From Callorhinus ursinus (lineage: Eukaryota > Chordata > Mammalia > Carnivora > Otariidae), in NCBI RefSeq assembly GCF_003265705.1, contig NW_020313168.1, forward strand, positions 2,754,950-2,818,949: a stretch of 64,000 bases of DNA, given 5' to 3'. Both the position numbers and the translations under genes were made by a program. Below the pieces are notes generated by a model. The model did not search any database. It was not told the DNA's origin and was given only the letters and a program-made list of their open reading frames with translations. This document shows positions 32,765-44,333 of this stretch, one piece after another. Within the stretch, counting starts at the first letter, position 1; every line of letters starts with the position of its first letter.

Positions 32765-33087
32765 TTTTCAACCTCCATTGCAGTTAGGTTGGAGCTGGTA
32801 GTTTGTGGACAGAGGTGACACATGCCACATCCAGACCTTGCCACAGAACCTCTTGTGGGACCGTCCACACCCCCTATTCTTCTTCCACAGTGACCAAGGC
32901 GACCACCTGTGTAAGACGGAAGAGCCCAGGACGTGAGGAGCCTGGAGCCCGGAGTCACCAATAGGAGGAGAGCTGCCAAGTGGGGCTGCTGAGCCACACT
33001 GATCATAGGTGAGAAATGACCTTTCCACCACGCACTGAGCTTTCAGGCTTTGTTTGGGCCTGCGCGAGGGTAGACTATCCTGACTCA
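32765..33087 (+). mobile_element. Old LTR-like repeat inserted into L2
   Basis: Contains CCTCCATTGCAGTTAGGTTG, AGAGGTGACACATGCCACAT, GGAAGAGCCCAGGACG and GAGGAGCCTGGAGCCCGG, similar to the repeat at 21,055-21,485. It splits an L2 copy and is therefore younger than that L2. Family not assigned. Confidence 0.5.
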
Positions 33088-33245
33088 TGCAGCACTTACT
33101 GCAATCTGAGATTACCTTGTTGGATTTCTGTCTCTTTGTCTAGAACATGAGCTCCTGTTTACAGCTGTATTTCCAGCCCACGGGCACAGGCCCAGCGTGC
33201 AGAAACCCAGCAGCATTCCATGCAGGCGATAAATGATTCAGTGTC
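33088..33245 (+). mobile_element. L2 LINE 3' end (part 2)
   Basis: CAGCACTTACTGCAATCTGA, TTGTCTAGAACATGAGCTCC and GCGATAAATGATTCAGTG complete the L2 3' end begun at 32,480. Confidence 0.65.
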
Positions 33246-33309
33246 AAGAGGACTCTGGAGACAGAGATGATGTTCTCAGGGCGGTAGCGGGGAAGTCTGC
33301 AGGAGAGAG

Positions 33310-33425
33310 CGTGGGTCTTGGGTTCCCTTTCTGAGCGGTAGTCTCTCCATCGGTAATAGCACACAGACTTGTTGGAAGGACTGCATGCAATTATCGCTTA
33401 TGAACACCTAGCATGTTGCAGGGTG
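33310..33425 (+). mobile_element. MIR SINE fragment
   Basis: GTCTTGGGTTCCCTTTCTGA then TGTTGGAAGGACTGCATGCA and GAACACCTAGCATG reflect the MIR 'ctgtaaaatgggg...ttgtgaggattaaatgcatg...cttagcac' order. Diverged. Confidence 0.45.
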
Positions 33426-34267
33426 GAGAGGCGGCCTGTAATACTCCCTAGGGTTGCAGATGCAGACGGGCAGACAGGGCAATCGAAGGCTCGAGTCAAG
33501 AATGGTCGGCCAGCACCTGCATTCAGTGGTGGAGGGGGCCGCGCTTTCAGATGGGAGTGGGGTAGAGGTAGGCTCATCGCTGGGTGGGCTCGGGGAGGGG
33601 TGCTGAAGGCACTCTGCACCTGTCCTGGGTGGTGGGAGGCACCTCCAGGTGCAGAGGGTGACACGATGTTCCCCATTCAGGGAGGCAAGCTGGCCTTGGA
33701 CGCACCTGGAAATCCCAGCAGGGCAGCCCTTGCACCCTTGGGTCCTCTGCCTGTCTCCTCTTTCACCTTCTGCTGCTTGCGCCCCTGAAGCTCCACTGTT
33801 CTCTGCCTGTCACCTGGCCTAGTCTCACCTGTCTGCAGATTCACCCCAGTTACGCTGCTGAATTTCCTTTCCTGGGACCTCTGCATGTTTAGAGATGACT
33901 GCTGGAGATCAGAGAGTCTTCACACGGAATGAAAGACCAAGTGGTGATGAGGGGTGTACTTGGGGTTTTGCCAACGGCTTTTGTACACAGTGCCGGACGG
34001 GCCTGGGAGGGGCGGGAGGCTGGGCTCTACCTGTCCAGGTATAAACAGGGTGAAGAGTGGGCCATGGAGAGCCCCAGTCCAGGGGACTCCAACCCTTTTG
34101 TACCAAGGAGCCCTATGGCATCTGGGGGAGCCAACGGACCCCTTCTCAGCAAAGTAGTCTTAAATCCATAAAAGAGATTTCCTAGGGTTATAGTATCAAA
34201 ATATAATTATCAAAATGTTTAAGAAATGAGACATTGTTGTATATGCTTTCTTGTTGAAGAGGAGTTC
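33426..34267. other. Unique sequence plus a possible unclassified old repeat
   Basis: No gene recognised. The segment 34,085-34,262 (GACTCCAACCCTTTTGTACC, GGGAGCCAACGGACCCC, AGTCTTAAATCCATAAAAG) resembles a dispersed element whose family I cannot name. Confidence 0.35.
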
Positions 34268-34665
34268 TTGTAACATAAAATGAACCTTTTAAAGTGTCCA
34301 ACTCAGTGGCATTTAGTGTCTTCGCCGTACCACGCAGGCACCACCCCTGCCCACTTCCACCGCCTCTGCCCGAACCCGTCGATCAGGTCCTCCCCAGTCC
34401 CCTCCTGTCCTGGTAACCTCCAGTTTTTCTCCACGGACTTTTCTATTCCGAATATTTTATAAAAATGTGGTCCTTTGTGACAGAGCATAATGTTTTCCAG
34501 GTTCATCCACGTGGTGACAGGTGTCAGACCTTCATTCTTATGTCTGAATATATTCCATTGCACGGATACCATACTTCATCTATTCATCGCCTGATAGGCA
34601 TTTTGGTTGTTTCTACTTTTTGGCTTTTGAAGGTGCTCCTTTTGAACAAATTACTTAACTCGATG
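34268..34665 (-). mobile_element. L1 LINE 3' end, antisense
   Basis: AAAGTGTCCAACTCAGTGGC, CTGGTAACCTCCAGTTTTTC, CAGAGCATAATGTTTTCCAG, GGTTCATCCACGTGGTGACA, AATATATTCCATTGCACGG and GCATTTTGGTTGTTTCTACT are the standard antisense L1 3' blocks in order. Confidence 0.92.
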
Positions 34666-35339
34666 TAGTGGCGGGTCTAAGAAGCACCTAAATCCAGAAA
34701 TAATGACCAGGGCAGGTGATATTTTGCAATGTATGCACCATCTGGCACGTGCCACAGACATGCCCGTGTATCTGTGGCAGAGACAGGCGGGTGGGGGCTG
34801 GGGTCCGTGATTGAGAAATTGTCAGAGAGAGGGGTGTGTGGAAGGAATGAACTGTTTTCCCATTCAGGTTCCCAGGCCCTCTGGATTCTCCCCAGATTTG
34901 GGACCCCTGGTCTTGCCAACGCACCCGTTCTTGTGAGAGGCAAACGGAGCCCTGAGTGGTTATGGCTTTGCCCTGCACGGTTGGGGCCCGGACCAGGGCC
35001 TGGCCTGCAGGTTTGCTGGCTTCTCCGGCTCAGCAAGACCCGGCTGGGGTGACTCGGGTGGCCCTATCTGTTCTTCAGCACGTCCGTACCTTCCTGGGCC
35101 GGTGGAGGTCAGCGTGGCAGGGATGTGCCCCTGCTGCCTCCCAGCCTCCCCACTGCCAGACTTGCCGCTCCCCCCCCCCCACGCCAGCCCTCTCCTCCAG
35201 GTTCTCTTGCTTCTCCTGCTCCTCTGGGGAAATGAAGCTGTGAGGGCGGTCGTGGGCCACCCGGCACTGTCCTCTCTTGCTTTGCCTCAGTGCTTTTTCC
35301 AAAAGCCACCGCTATGGGGTGAGAAAAAGTGAGCCTGTG
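34666..35339. other. GC-rich unique sequence
   Basis: No gene recognised. An uninterrupted C run lies at about 35,166-35,176. Confidence 0.4.
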
Positions 35340-35690
35340 TCCTTCCCCATGAACGAAGCCCTAATGACATCCTGCTCATGGATGGACCTGGAAACGCGCC
35401 CCAAGAAAGAAATCAGACACAACAGGACCCGTGTGGTGCGACGGCACCTGTGTGAGATGTCCAGGACAGGTGCGTGCGGTCAGACCGCAGCGCACCGGTA
35501 GGTGGCGGGGGCCGGGGAAGCGGGGAGGGACTGACTGCTCACTGGGCCAGGGCTCCCTCTGGGGTGCCGAGAATGTTCTGGAGTGAGATAGAGGTGGTGT
35601 CTGCACAGCACTGTGAAGCCACCGAGTTGTACACTTTAAAATGGTTCATTTATGTTAAGTGGATTTCACCTAAATTAAAACAAACAAAAC
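35340..35690 (+). mobile_element. L1 LINE 3' end
   Basis: CTCATGGATGGACCTGGAAA, GAAATCAGACACAACAGG, CACAGCACTGTGAAGCCACC, GAGTTGTACACTTTAAAATG and GGATTTCACCTAAATTAAAA follow the sense L1 3' UTR. 5'-truncated. Confidence 0.85.
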
Positions 35691-37974
35691 AACACCTTAG
35701 TCCGGCATGTCCCCCACCCGGGCTGCTGGGAGATGTGACTTGAATACAATCCAGTGACTACTGTTAAAAGCCCACTGATCCCTGGTTGGCTGCCCCGAGG
35801 TGACCTCCCTGCTCCCAGCTGGATCTGAGGCCCTGCAGGTGCTGGGGACAGGTCTGTCTACTTCCGGTTTTCATCCCGAGGCCGCGAGCTGGGCTGAGAC
35901 TGATGCAGGGCGCCCACCCCCACTTTCCTGACCCTCGGCGCCTCTCGAGGTGCTGTCGTGGGTTTCCAGCTCGGCCCCCTGCACCCCGTCTCCTTATGCC
36001 CCTGGCAGGAATCTGTGGGCTGTTGAGTGGCTAAGGTTGCCATGTGCGCAGCCATTCGGGAAGGACCTGAGTGGCCCAGTGGCTGACATAGAGGTAGGTG
36101 GGGATGGGGGTCCAGGGTGTGTGTATGTGTGTGTGTCTAGGTGTCTGAGCTCCGTACCTGGGCTGCCCTCGAGGGGCACCTGCCACCCGGAGCAGCAATG
36201 GTCAAGGGGTGCAAGCAGCGTAGGTGCGGTGGGGCACAGGCTGAGAGAGGGAGATAGAGGGAGGGAGGGAGGGAGAAAGCACGTGTGCCGCTGCGCATGC
36301 GTAAACCAGGAACTAGCGAACAGAGAGACTCTGAACTCCCTTCTAAGACTTCCTCTGTCTTTCTTTTATGAGAACTGTGAGTCCTTCCTTCTTGTAGTAG
36401 TGAATTCTCAGCTTAAGAAAAACCCATGAGCAAAGTAAGTCCCTCCCCTGTGCTGCCTGTGTTGGGGCCTCTAAACCTAGGGGTCTTTTCTGTTATTTTT
36501 ACAGAAGAACACAATGTTCTTGCCCTTTGTCCCCTCTTCTGACTTGTGAGCTCGTGTGGTCTTGAGGAACTCCATCCAGAAGACGTCACCTGTGTCCTGA
36601 GACCGACCAGCCGCCCCACTGAGATTAGCCCCTCGCTGTCCTGCTGATGCGCTGACCCAAGAGTCCTTGAACCTTCTTTGAAACACCCAGGGAAGCAGCC
36701 ATACAAACTGCTCAGCAGGCTTGGGATGCTCATCACGACCCCTGTGTTCTTCCTTATGGTGCAAGGCTGGTTTTCATGGTGACCTCAGTGTTTTCCACGA
36801 CAGAATAATGTCGGTGCTCGGTGTCCAGGCCTGTACTTGGCGGGCTTCTAGAATCTAGCTCGGGTTCGTATGTGTGGCTGGAACACTGAGGATGCACCAA
36901 GAGTATGTGCGGTGGGGGTGGGAGGTACTTGGAGGTTTAAAGACCCTGCTATGGTCTCCCCATGAGCGCACAGAACAGGCCCCTGAGAATCAGGTCAGAA
37001 GAGGTCTCCAGCACTCTGTGCATGCTCTCCCGCCTCCCTCCCACTATCTTCCTCTTCTCCCCACACAGACCACCCCTCCACCTCCCTCAGCACCTGCCGC
37101 CAACAAGGCACCATTCAGGAGCATGTTTCCAGATCTGCTCGCTTGCTCCGTGCCACCACGTGCACAAATCTGTGGGAGTGGGGACAGGTTTGTCTGGACA
37201 AAGTGGAGCTCTCCAGGATGGAGAAGGACGTGAGGCCATTCAAAATCAAGAAACCCATTAGCTGTGTCTTCACAGAGGCCAGGAAGCTGAACCTCAGCCC
37301 GGGGAGCTGTCCTGCTGCCATGTCCAGTGTCCTGAGCACATCACCGTGTTGTTCCGTGCAGACCATGCTTTTCTTGGAGGCTCATTTTTCAAGCATCCCC
37401 GGCCCTTGGACGGAAGGGGTTGTCATCAGATTGGAACTGTGCCTTGATTCTTGTTTTCCGCGGTGTTCCCACTAATGAAGGGCAGCTGCAGGAGAAAAGC
37501 ATCCTGGGGGACTAGACATGGTGGGAGTGGAGCTCCGTGCTGAAGACGCCGGACAAGGTGCCACATCACTTGCTCCTTCCCATCTGAACATGTGGTCACC
37601 TGTATTTTCAAACTGCTAGCTACGTGCACCAAGAAGCAGAGGCGTCGGGAGGCCAGCCAGCAGCTGTGAGCCTGTGAATTTCCAGTCGGACCCAACTCCT
37701 TAAGAGGAAAAGGAGCGGGGCTTGGGCGCCCCTGGCGACCGTGGTTCCTCATCTTGGTGTCTCTCTCCAGTCTGTCGGCACCAGCCCTGGCGCTGCTTCT
37801 GTGGGGCCCCCTCCCACGTCTCCTTTCCGTGCCTTTTCTCTTCCACACCCCTCACCCTGCTTGCCTTACTTCCTGAGCCCTAGTTTCCAGGTACTCCTTG
37901 TCTTCTACTTGGACCATTGCCGAGGCCTCCGTTGCCCCCCACCCCCGAAATTCCAAGCCTGTATATCTCATTGT
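35691..37974. other. Unique sequence
   Basis: No gene recognised. A small GGGA-rich patch lies at 36,246-36,275. Short open frames carry no domains. Confidence 0.4.
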
Positions 37975-38230
37975 TGTCACAGAAGTCTTTCAGAAGCAGA
38001 GCTACTTCTATGGCATGCCACTGCTCAGGAACATTCGGTGGCTCCCTGTTACCTAACATAAAGAAGTCCAGACTCCTTGGCATGGCCTTGGACCCCCTCT
38101 GATTAGGCCCTGAGTTGACTTTATGGACGTGGCCTGCCTCATTTCCCACCCTAACCCCACTCCCCATTCCCACAACTCCTGGCTGGAGTTAAACAGGAGG
38201 GCCTGCTTACACCTCCCGTCTGTGTCCACC
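37975..38230 (+). mobile_element. L2 LINE fragment
   Basis: CATTCGGTGGCTCCCTGTTA, AAAGAAGTCCAGACTCCTTG and TGATTAGGCCCTGAGTTGAC correspond to the L2 'cagtggctccccattgccc...agtccaaactccttagcc' block. Confidence 0.7.
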
Positions 38231-38546
38231 CCGCATGGGCTTTGTGCTGGAGAGTTCTGTGTAGGAGACGACCTCCAGTGATCTTCCAGTCCACACTACC
38301 TCCCCTCCCCTTCCCCTGAACTCAGAGTGTTTACAGGCTGGGTCACTCTGCATCGAAATTCATTGATTCAACAAACGCTGTCCATTGACACGATGCTTTG
38401 GTTCAGCCTCTCCTGAACTTTTCTGGACAAACTCCCGCCACACATTCTCAGTCCTATGGCGTTTTCAGCTCCTTGTTGCTAGGTGTCACAAAGAGGCTAC
38501 TGTACCACTTTCCAAGTCCCACCCTATAAGCACCTAGGATTTTCTT

Positions 38547-38748
38547 TCTTTTTTTTTTTTTTAAAGATTTTATTTATCTGACAGAGAGACACAGCGAGAG
38601 AAGGAACACAAGCAGGGGGAGTGGGAGAGGGAGAAGCAGGCTTCCGGCGGAGCAGGGAGCCCGATGCGGGGCTCGATCCCAGGACGCTGGGATCATGGTG
38701 ACCTGAGCCGAAGGCAGACGCTCAACGACTGAGCCGTCCGGGCGTCCC
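38547..38748 (-). mobile_element. Carnivore tRNA-Lys SINE
   Basis: Minus-strand copy with poly(T), AAAGATTTTATTTATCTGAC, CTCGATCCCAGGACGCTGGG and GAGCCGTCCGGGCGTCCC (mutated head). Perfect target-site duplication GCACCTAGGATTTTCTT at 38530-38546 and 38749-38765. Confidence 0.97.
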
Positions 38749-38794
38749 GCACCTAGGATTTTCTTGTCTTTCCATCCCTTTGTTCTTTAACTCA

Positions 38795-39130
38795 CCACGT
38801 GCTTACAGAGTTCCTGTTCTGTGCCGGGCACTGGCGGTATAGTGGGGGTGAGGCGGACCCCGTCCTCCTGTTGCATGAGGCGAGGCGGATGGGACCCCCC
38901 CCAGCCCCAGCACTGTGTGGTGAGCATGAAAAGGTACGGGTGCTAGGAAGCAGGTGAGGGGGGCTGTGCGGTCTTGGGGTGTCAGGGGCCCCGTCTCTGC
39001 AGAGGCGACTTTCAGCTGACATTGGAAGGGTGACTGGGTGTTGGACATGAGAGTGGGAGCAACTGGAGACACACCAGGAAGGTGTGTGAAAGGCAGGAAG
39101 CATGTCCCAAGGGACTGGCAAGGTCTGGGT
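38795..39130 (-). mobile_element. L2 LINE 3' region, antisense
   Basis: CAGAGTTCCTGTTCTGTGCC, GGGCACTGGCGGTATAGTG, GCGACTTTCAGCTGACATTG, GAAGGGTGACTGGGTGTTGG and CAGGAAGCATGTCCC follow antisense L2 order. Confidence 0.65.
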
Positions 39131-39177
39131 GTGACACCATCAGAGTTGCCCTTTGTGAAGGTGACCCTCTGCTGAAT

Positions 39178-39385
39178 CTGGCCCACTGCCTGTTTTTCTC
39201 CATAAAGCTTTATTGGCACCCAGCTGCCAATAACGGGGCAGGCTGCACCCATTAGTTTACGTTTTGCCAATGGCTACTTTCTAGATGTGGAATTGTGGAA
39301 CCAAAGGCCACGTGGCCCGCAGGGCCAGACATATTTACGTGGACCTCTTACGAAGCACTTGCAGACCGCTCTGTTAAAAAGCCGG
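39178..39385 (-). mobile_element. hAT-type DNA transposon relic
   Basis: ATCTGGCCCACTGCCTGTTT, CATAAAGCTTTATTGGCACC, CATTAGTTTACGTTTTGCC and GCAGGGCCAGACATATTTAC match a common non-autonomous hAT element ('gcaaactacggcccgcgg...gttttattggaacacagcc'). A second copy in the other orientation is at 40,802-41,025. Confidence 0.7.
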
Positions 39386-39390
39386 GTTGG

Positions 39391-39591
39391 GGGCGCCTGG
39401 GTGGCTCAGTCGGTTAAGCAGCTGCCTTCGGCTCAGGTCATGATCCCAGGGTCCTGGGATCGAGCCCCACGTCAGGCTTCTTCCTCAGTGGGGAGTCTGC
39501 TTCTCCCTCTCTCCCTGCCTGCCGCTCCGCCTGCTTGTGCTCTCCCTCTCTCTATCTCTATCAAATAAATACATAAAATCTTAAAAAAAAA
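39391..39591 (+). mobile_element. Carnivore tRNA-Lys SINE
   Basis: Plus-strand copy starting GGGCGCCTGGGTGGCTCAGT, with B-box GGGATCGAGCCCC, CT-rich block and A-tail. Target-site duplication AAAAAGCCGGGTTGG (39376-39390) against AAAAAGCTGGGTTGG (39592-39606), one substitution apart. Confidence 0.97.
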
Positions 39592-39606
39592 AAAAAGCTG
39601 GGTTGG

Positions 39607-40387
39607 TTTGGGATGTCCTGGAAGCAGCGCTGAGACAGGGGGGTGGCACAGCGATAACGGCGGAGGGTGGAGGACGTGGGCCGGCAGGACTCGGAACTGG
39701 GTGGGGTCCGGCAGGGGAGAGAGTGGATGTGAGGAGTGCTGATGGAGACCCTGCTCTGAGGGAAGGCCCCCTGTTGAGGTCCGGACAGGCCCTGACCACC
39801 TGACTATTCTGGAACCTTCCTTTCATTTCTCCACGAAACTGACTCCTGGTCTCTGCAGCTGCATCATGCTCCACAGATCTTTCCCTCCAGGGTTTGCCGG
39901 CGAAACTGGAAAGTGTCTTCACCTTGCTCCCAAATGGGATATGGGGTGTGGAGACCCCACAGTTCCCGGAGCATCTGTCTCTGTGCACAAAGCATTTGTC
40001 TCCCCAGTCTGGAAGACGGCAGTCCACCTAATCCCTGCTCACGCCCTTCAAGGGTGCGCTATACCGTCCCACCAGGACACGGCACTGTGGGCAGTCGGCT
40101 GCCATTTTAATGCTGGCTCTTCTGCATTTCCATAGGCAGAGCACGTCTGAAGGGAAAATTGTACCCGTTTGTCAGGGTCTCTCCCAGAAATCACAAGCCA
40201 GAAGCTGAGCCTGGTGTGGTGGAGGGGGGTCGGTGTTTCTCCCCACAGAATGACTCTTGCCAAGTGCAAGGCCTGCAACTTTCCCTCCTCACCCCGGACA
40301 CAGCTCAGGACACCCTGATGGTCACCCCAGGCTGCAGGAAACCCAGCAGGAATCTGCTTTATGAATTCCCCATATCCCTTCACTTCT
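39607..40387. other. Unique sequence
   Basis: No gene recognised. Confidence 0.4.
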
Positions 40388-40795
40388 TTTTTAAAAACCA
40401 CTGTTATTGAGATGTGATTCCCATTCGCACAAGTCACCCGTGGGAAGCGTACAATTCAGTATTCACCGGGTGGTACGAGCACTGACCACAGTGTTCTAGA
40501 ACATTTCCCTCACCTCCAGAATGGAGGACAAAAGGTCCCATCATCCCATTCCCCCAGCCTTTGGCAACCACTAATCTACTTTGTCTATAGATGTCCCTGT
40601 TTGGGCATTTCACAGACCTGGCATCATACAACATGGGGTCTCTTGTGCCTGGCTTGACTCAGCACCGTGTCCTCGGGGCTCATCCATGTTGTGGCAGGGG
40701 TCAGTGCTCTCCTCCTTTGTGTGGCCAAGTAACACGCCACCTTGCTCGCCCCATCCTCCTGATGACTATCACGCATTATTTCCTGGACCAGCAAC
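40388..40795 (-). mobile_element. L1 LINE 3' end, antisense
   Basis: GCGTACAATTCAGTATTCAC, AGTGTTCTAGAACATTTCCC, CCTTTGGCAACCACTAATCT, GGCATTTCACAGACCTGGCA and GGCTCATCCATGTTGTGGCA are antisense L1 3' blocks in order. Confidence 0.9.
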
Positions 40796-40801
40796 AGCTG
40801 A

Positions 40802-41025
40802 AAACAGAGGTTGGCAAACATTTTTAGTAAAAGGCCAGAAAATAAATATTTTCAGCTTTGTGGGCCAGATGGCCTCTGTTGCAACTGCTCAGCTCTGCCG
40901 TTGCGGCTCAGAAGTAGCTGCAGATGACACGTGTGTGAACGAGTGGGGTGGGTTCCAGTAAGACTTCATTTACAAAAACAGGTAGCCAGATTTGGTCCTC
41001 GGGCCAGTTTGGGGACCCCTGGCAT
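40802..41025 (+). mobile_element. hAT-type DNA transposon relic
   Basis: CAGAGGTTGGCAAACATTTT, AAAGGCCAGAAAATAAATAT, TTTGTGGGCCAGATGGCCTC and ACTTCATTTACAAAAACAGG match the same non-autonomous hAT family as 39,178-39,385, in opposite orientation. The terminal inverted repeats are recognisable (start CAGAGGTTGGCAAAC, end near CAGTTTGGGGACCCCTG). Confidence 0.85.
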
Positions 41026-41484
41026 AAAGGATCCTCACAAACCTCTTGAGTCTGGGGAGTGTGCACTTCCACGTCCTCCACCCCCGGGTCCCACCTGCCT
41101 CCGTGTTGGCCGCCCACTTCCTGGGGGAGTGTGCCCTTCTTTCTGCTCGGGTCCTAGTGAGACAACTACCAGAAGTAGAGTGTGTTTGCCGGTGGTAAGA
41201 GCCCTGGGCAACCGTGGACAGGGCCAGGGACCCGAGTCTGCTGGGGTGCCCATACGCATGCAGGCTACTTCCCACAGGGGGTTGGGAAAAGGCGGCTGGG
41301 CAGATGACAGTGAAGCCCTGCGTGGGCCAAGGGGCTCGCCTGGGGCTAGGGGAGCCCGGGTGGGTATGGTGGGGGCAGGTGAAGTGTAGGATAGACGGGG
41401 CAGGCCGGGCAGAGCTGTGCAGGCCACTTGCAAAGGCCGTGGGGAGCACAGAGTCGAGTGAACACATTGGGTTGCCCCAGCTTC
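41026..41484. other. Unique sequence
   Basis: No gene recognised. Confidence 0.4.
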
Positions 41485-41610
41485 CTTGTGTAGCTGTGGA
41501 CAAGACACTTCACCTCTCTGAGCCTGACTTTTCCTGGGGGGCTCCTCATAGTCCTGGGATTGTTACAAAGTTGAAATGAGGCCGCAGTGTGCCTGGGGCA
41601 TGGTCAGTGT
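41485..41610 (+). mobile_element. MIR SINE fragment
   Basis: GTGTAGCTGTGGACAAGACA then CTTCACCTCTCTGAGCCTGA and GATTGTTACAAAGTTGAAAT match the MIR core 'gtgaccttgggcaagtcacttaacctctctgagcct'. Confidence 0.75.
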
Positions 41611-42454
41611 GTGTCTCCACACTGATAACGTCACCCGCTGCCCATCGAGGGTGGGGAGCCCCCACCCCAGGGACAAGGTGCCCACTTCAAGGACCTTTCT
41701 AGGAACTAATCTCTCCTTCCTTTGGATAACTACTAACCTCGGACTTATCATTCCTTCCTGGGTTCTAGGAGGTTCTTTGTTCTGGAATGTCACATAATAC
41801 AGATCTACATTTCCTTAACTAAAGCCTTGGAACTCCCTAAGAACTAGGTGGGTTTTGGGTTTTGTTTGGATTTTACAAAGACACTACATGAGTCTACTTT
41901 ACATTTTGTTAAGAGGCTCAGCGGGTCTGGGGCAGCACTTTGCATTCCAGGTGAGCATTTCTGAAAAAAAGCACAGTCCGTCTGCTGGAGGAGGTCATGA
42001 GAGGATGTGACCACCGGTTGACCCATAAGCTGGCCCTGGGCCATCTGAGGCTCCTCCCCGCCCCCTGAGCTTGGAATGTACGTTCCATCTCCTGTCCCAC
42101 CGTTAGCCATCTGCAAGGACGTAGCCCTGAGAGAGAAAGGTGTTGCTGAGACTTTCTAGACAGTGGCTGGGACTGAACTCAGTTACAGCCCCTCCATAAA
42201 CTCCTAGGATTCTGGCGATGGGTGCGGAGACGTGTTCATCTTGTGGCGCCCAAGACCAGCCTCGTTGTAAGCCCCTTGCTTCTTACGCCGGCACCTACCC
42301 ATCCAAGTGGCCTTCCTCTTCTGGCTCCCCCTGTGCTTCTGGCATGGGCCTGCTTCAGATTTCCTCTGGGGGCTCCCAAGGGGCAAACCAACACCGTCCC
42401 AACAGTGAAGGGAGTGATGAGCTCCTGTCCACTCGGGTCGGGCTTTGGTGGTCG
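41611..42454. other. Unique sequence
   Basis: No gene recognised. The patch GTTTTGGGTTTTGTTTGGAT near 41,850 is T-rich but unremarkable. Confidence 0.4.
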
Positions 42455-42600
42455 CAGCTCACATCGAGAACTTTTTATGTGCCAGTCACTGGGATTTCTA
42501 TGTGTTGCTTCACTGAGTCCACCAATCACTCTAGGGGGTGGGTACATGGTTATTGCCCTGGGCACTTGGTCCCAAGGTCAGCTGGCTGGGGGGGTGGCGA
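42455..42600 (-). mobile_element. MIR SINE fragment, antisense
   Basis: AACTTTTTATGTGCCAGTCA, TAGGGGGTGGGTACATGG and CCCAAGGTCAGCTGGCTGG reflect the antisense MIR order 'tactatgtgccaggcac...gaggtaggtac...ccaaggtcacacagct'. Confidence 0.55.
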
Positions 42601-43055
42601 GGAGTAGGGACATGAGCCTGGAGTCTGTCCCCAGGGCCGCAGAGGCCCTTCTATCGGCCTGCCTGCCATGGGGATGCCAGAACCTCACCCTCTCTGTTCT
42701 GGCTGAGGTGCAAGGCTTTGCCACCAGCCCTGGGGCCAGTGCCTGGCCCTGAGATGCCTCAGCAGACCCAACATTTAAGGTGCATGCCGAGCTTCTCCTT
42801 TTGCTGCCGGCAGCCTGGCTGGGAAGCTGAGCACTCAGGCCTATGCTGACGCCATGGTCAAAATTGGTTTAGAACTTCTGGTTCAGTATCCCACTTGGAT
42901 TCTAGAGCTCATTCTTTGTTTTATGGTCCTGCCATGGAGTCAGAGCTCAGTCCTTGGAGGCAGGCCTGCTTTGTGGAAATAGCCAAGAAGCATTTGCATG
43001 ACGTTGCTTCAGAGAGAGGTAGGGAGGGAGAGGTGCTAGCCACAAGACCAACGTT
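42601..43055. other. Unique sequence
   Basis: No gene recognised. Confidence 0.4.
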
Positions 43056-43070
43056 CTGTCGTGGTTTTTA

Positions 43071-43295
43071 TTATTTATTTATTTATTTATTATTATTTTT
43101 TTAAAGACTCCATCTATTCGACAGAGAGAGACACAGCGAGAGAGGGAACAGGAACACAGCTGGGGGTGGGGTGGGAGAGGGAGAAGCAGGCTTCCCACAG
43201 GGCAGGGAGCTCGATGCGGGGCTCGATCCCAGGACCCTGGGATCATGACCCGAGCCGAAGGCAGACGCTTAACGACTGAGCCACCCGGGCGCCCC
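43071..43295 (-). mobile_element. Carnivore tRNA-Lys SINE
   Basis: Minus-strand copy with TTATTTATTTATTTATTATT tail complement, GACAGAGAGAGACACAGCG, CTCGATCCCAGGACCCTGGG and GAGCCACCCGGGCGCCCC. Perfect target-site duplication CTGTCGTGGTTTTTA (43056-43070 and 43296-43310). Confidence 0.97.
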
Positions 43296-43310
43296 CTGTC
43301 GTGGTTTTTA

Positions 43311-43814
43311 AATTGGCTCAGAAGCCCTCTGGAAAAGAGGTGTCCCCACATGCTTTAAATAGGTAATACTAAATGACAAAAAGTGGGCTCCCAAGGTGAC
43401 AGAAGTGCTCCGAAGGACAAAATTCTACTCCACGTCTGAGTCCATTGACTTTTATTTGTTATGGCCGGAGCTCATGCGCTAGGACGAACCCATTTCCTCA
43501 CACGGAGGGACTTGTGCTTAGGCTGGCTGGCCACATCCATATTTCTGCGAGCTCCAGTCTGAGCCAAAGACTTTGGGTTAGATCCATAAAGTTTTCACCA
43601 AGGGGTCAGGCAGGTGGGGCGGAGCCCTTTAGACATGTGGCTTTTCTGCCACCTCTCTCATGGGCTCTGGGCACGTGTGGAATTAATTTTCCCAGTGTCT
43701 TTCTTTTCTCTCCCTCCACCCTGCCAGGTTATTCTGGGAACTCTTCTCACTGAGTACAGTCTTTGGAGGGTGGTCCTGAGGAATTCAGGTGCTCTGGCTA
43801 CATAAAGGCAACAG
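43311..43814. other. Unique sequence
   Basis: No gene recognised. Confidence 0.4.
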
Positions 43815-43945
43815 GTCCTGGAGAGCTAGAGGCCCGGTTGTGAGTCCTGGCTGTGCCGCTTAGTACGTGTGTCTTGGGGGTGCATGGGGCTCAGTTTACA
43901 GATCTGTACAGTAAGTGCCCTGGGTCAGGAACCTGAAAGTTCTTT
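43815..43945 (+). mobile_element. MIR SINE fragment
   Basis: GTGAGTCCTGGCTGTGCCGC, TTAGTACGTGTGTCTTGGG and GGCTCAGTTTACAGATCTGT follow MIR sense order ('atcctggctctgccacttac...ctcagtttcc'). Confidence 0.6.
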
Positions 43946-44333
43946 GCAAGCCCTATAATTCCATGATTCCATCTTTATTTTATGCCCTTGCTTATCCTCT
44001 TGGCAAAACTGTTAGCCTGCTCTGGATTACCTACTGTGTGAAGCTGAAAAGAAAAAGAGCAGTATTTATTTCAAATTCATACTGTGCAGATGTTTTACGT
44101 ATTTATACAAGCCACACAACTTGTACGAATTGGTGAGACTTTCCTGTACAGGTGCCCCAACATTTATTTTTGAGAAACTAAATTAACTTTAAACAAATCA
44201 AGGTGTATGACAAGCAAATCGTTTTAAAAGTCAAATAGTGCCCCAAGGTTGTAACAAACACCCACAGCACCCCTGCCCCCCTCTGCTTGCATCCCTTTCT
44301 ACCCTTAACTATTTCTTCTGGCATTTACCTCCT
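43946..44333. other. AT-rich unique sequence
   Basis: No gene recognised. Confidence 0.4.
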
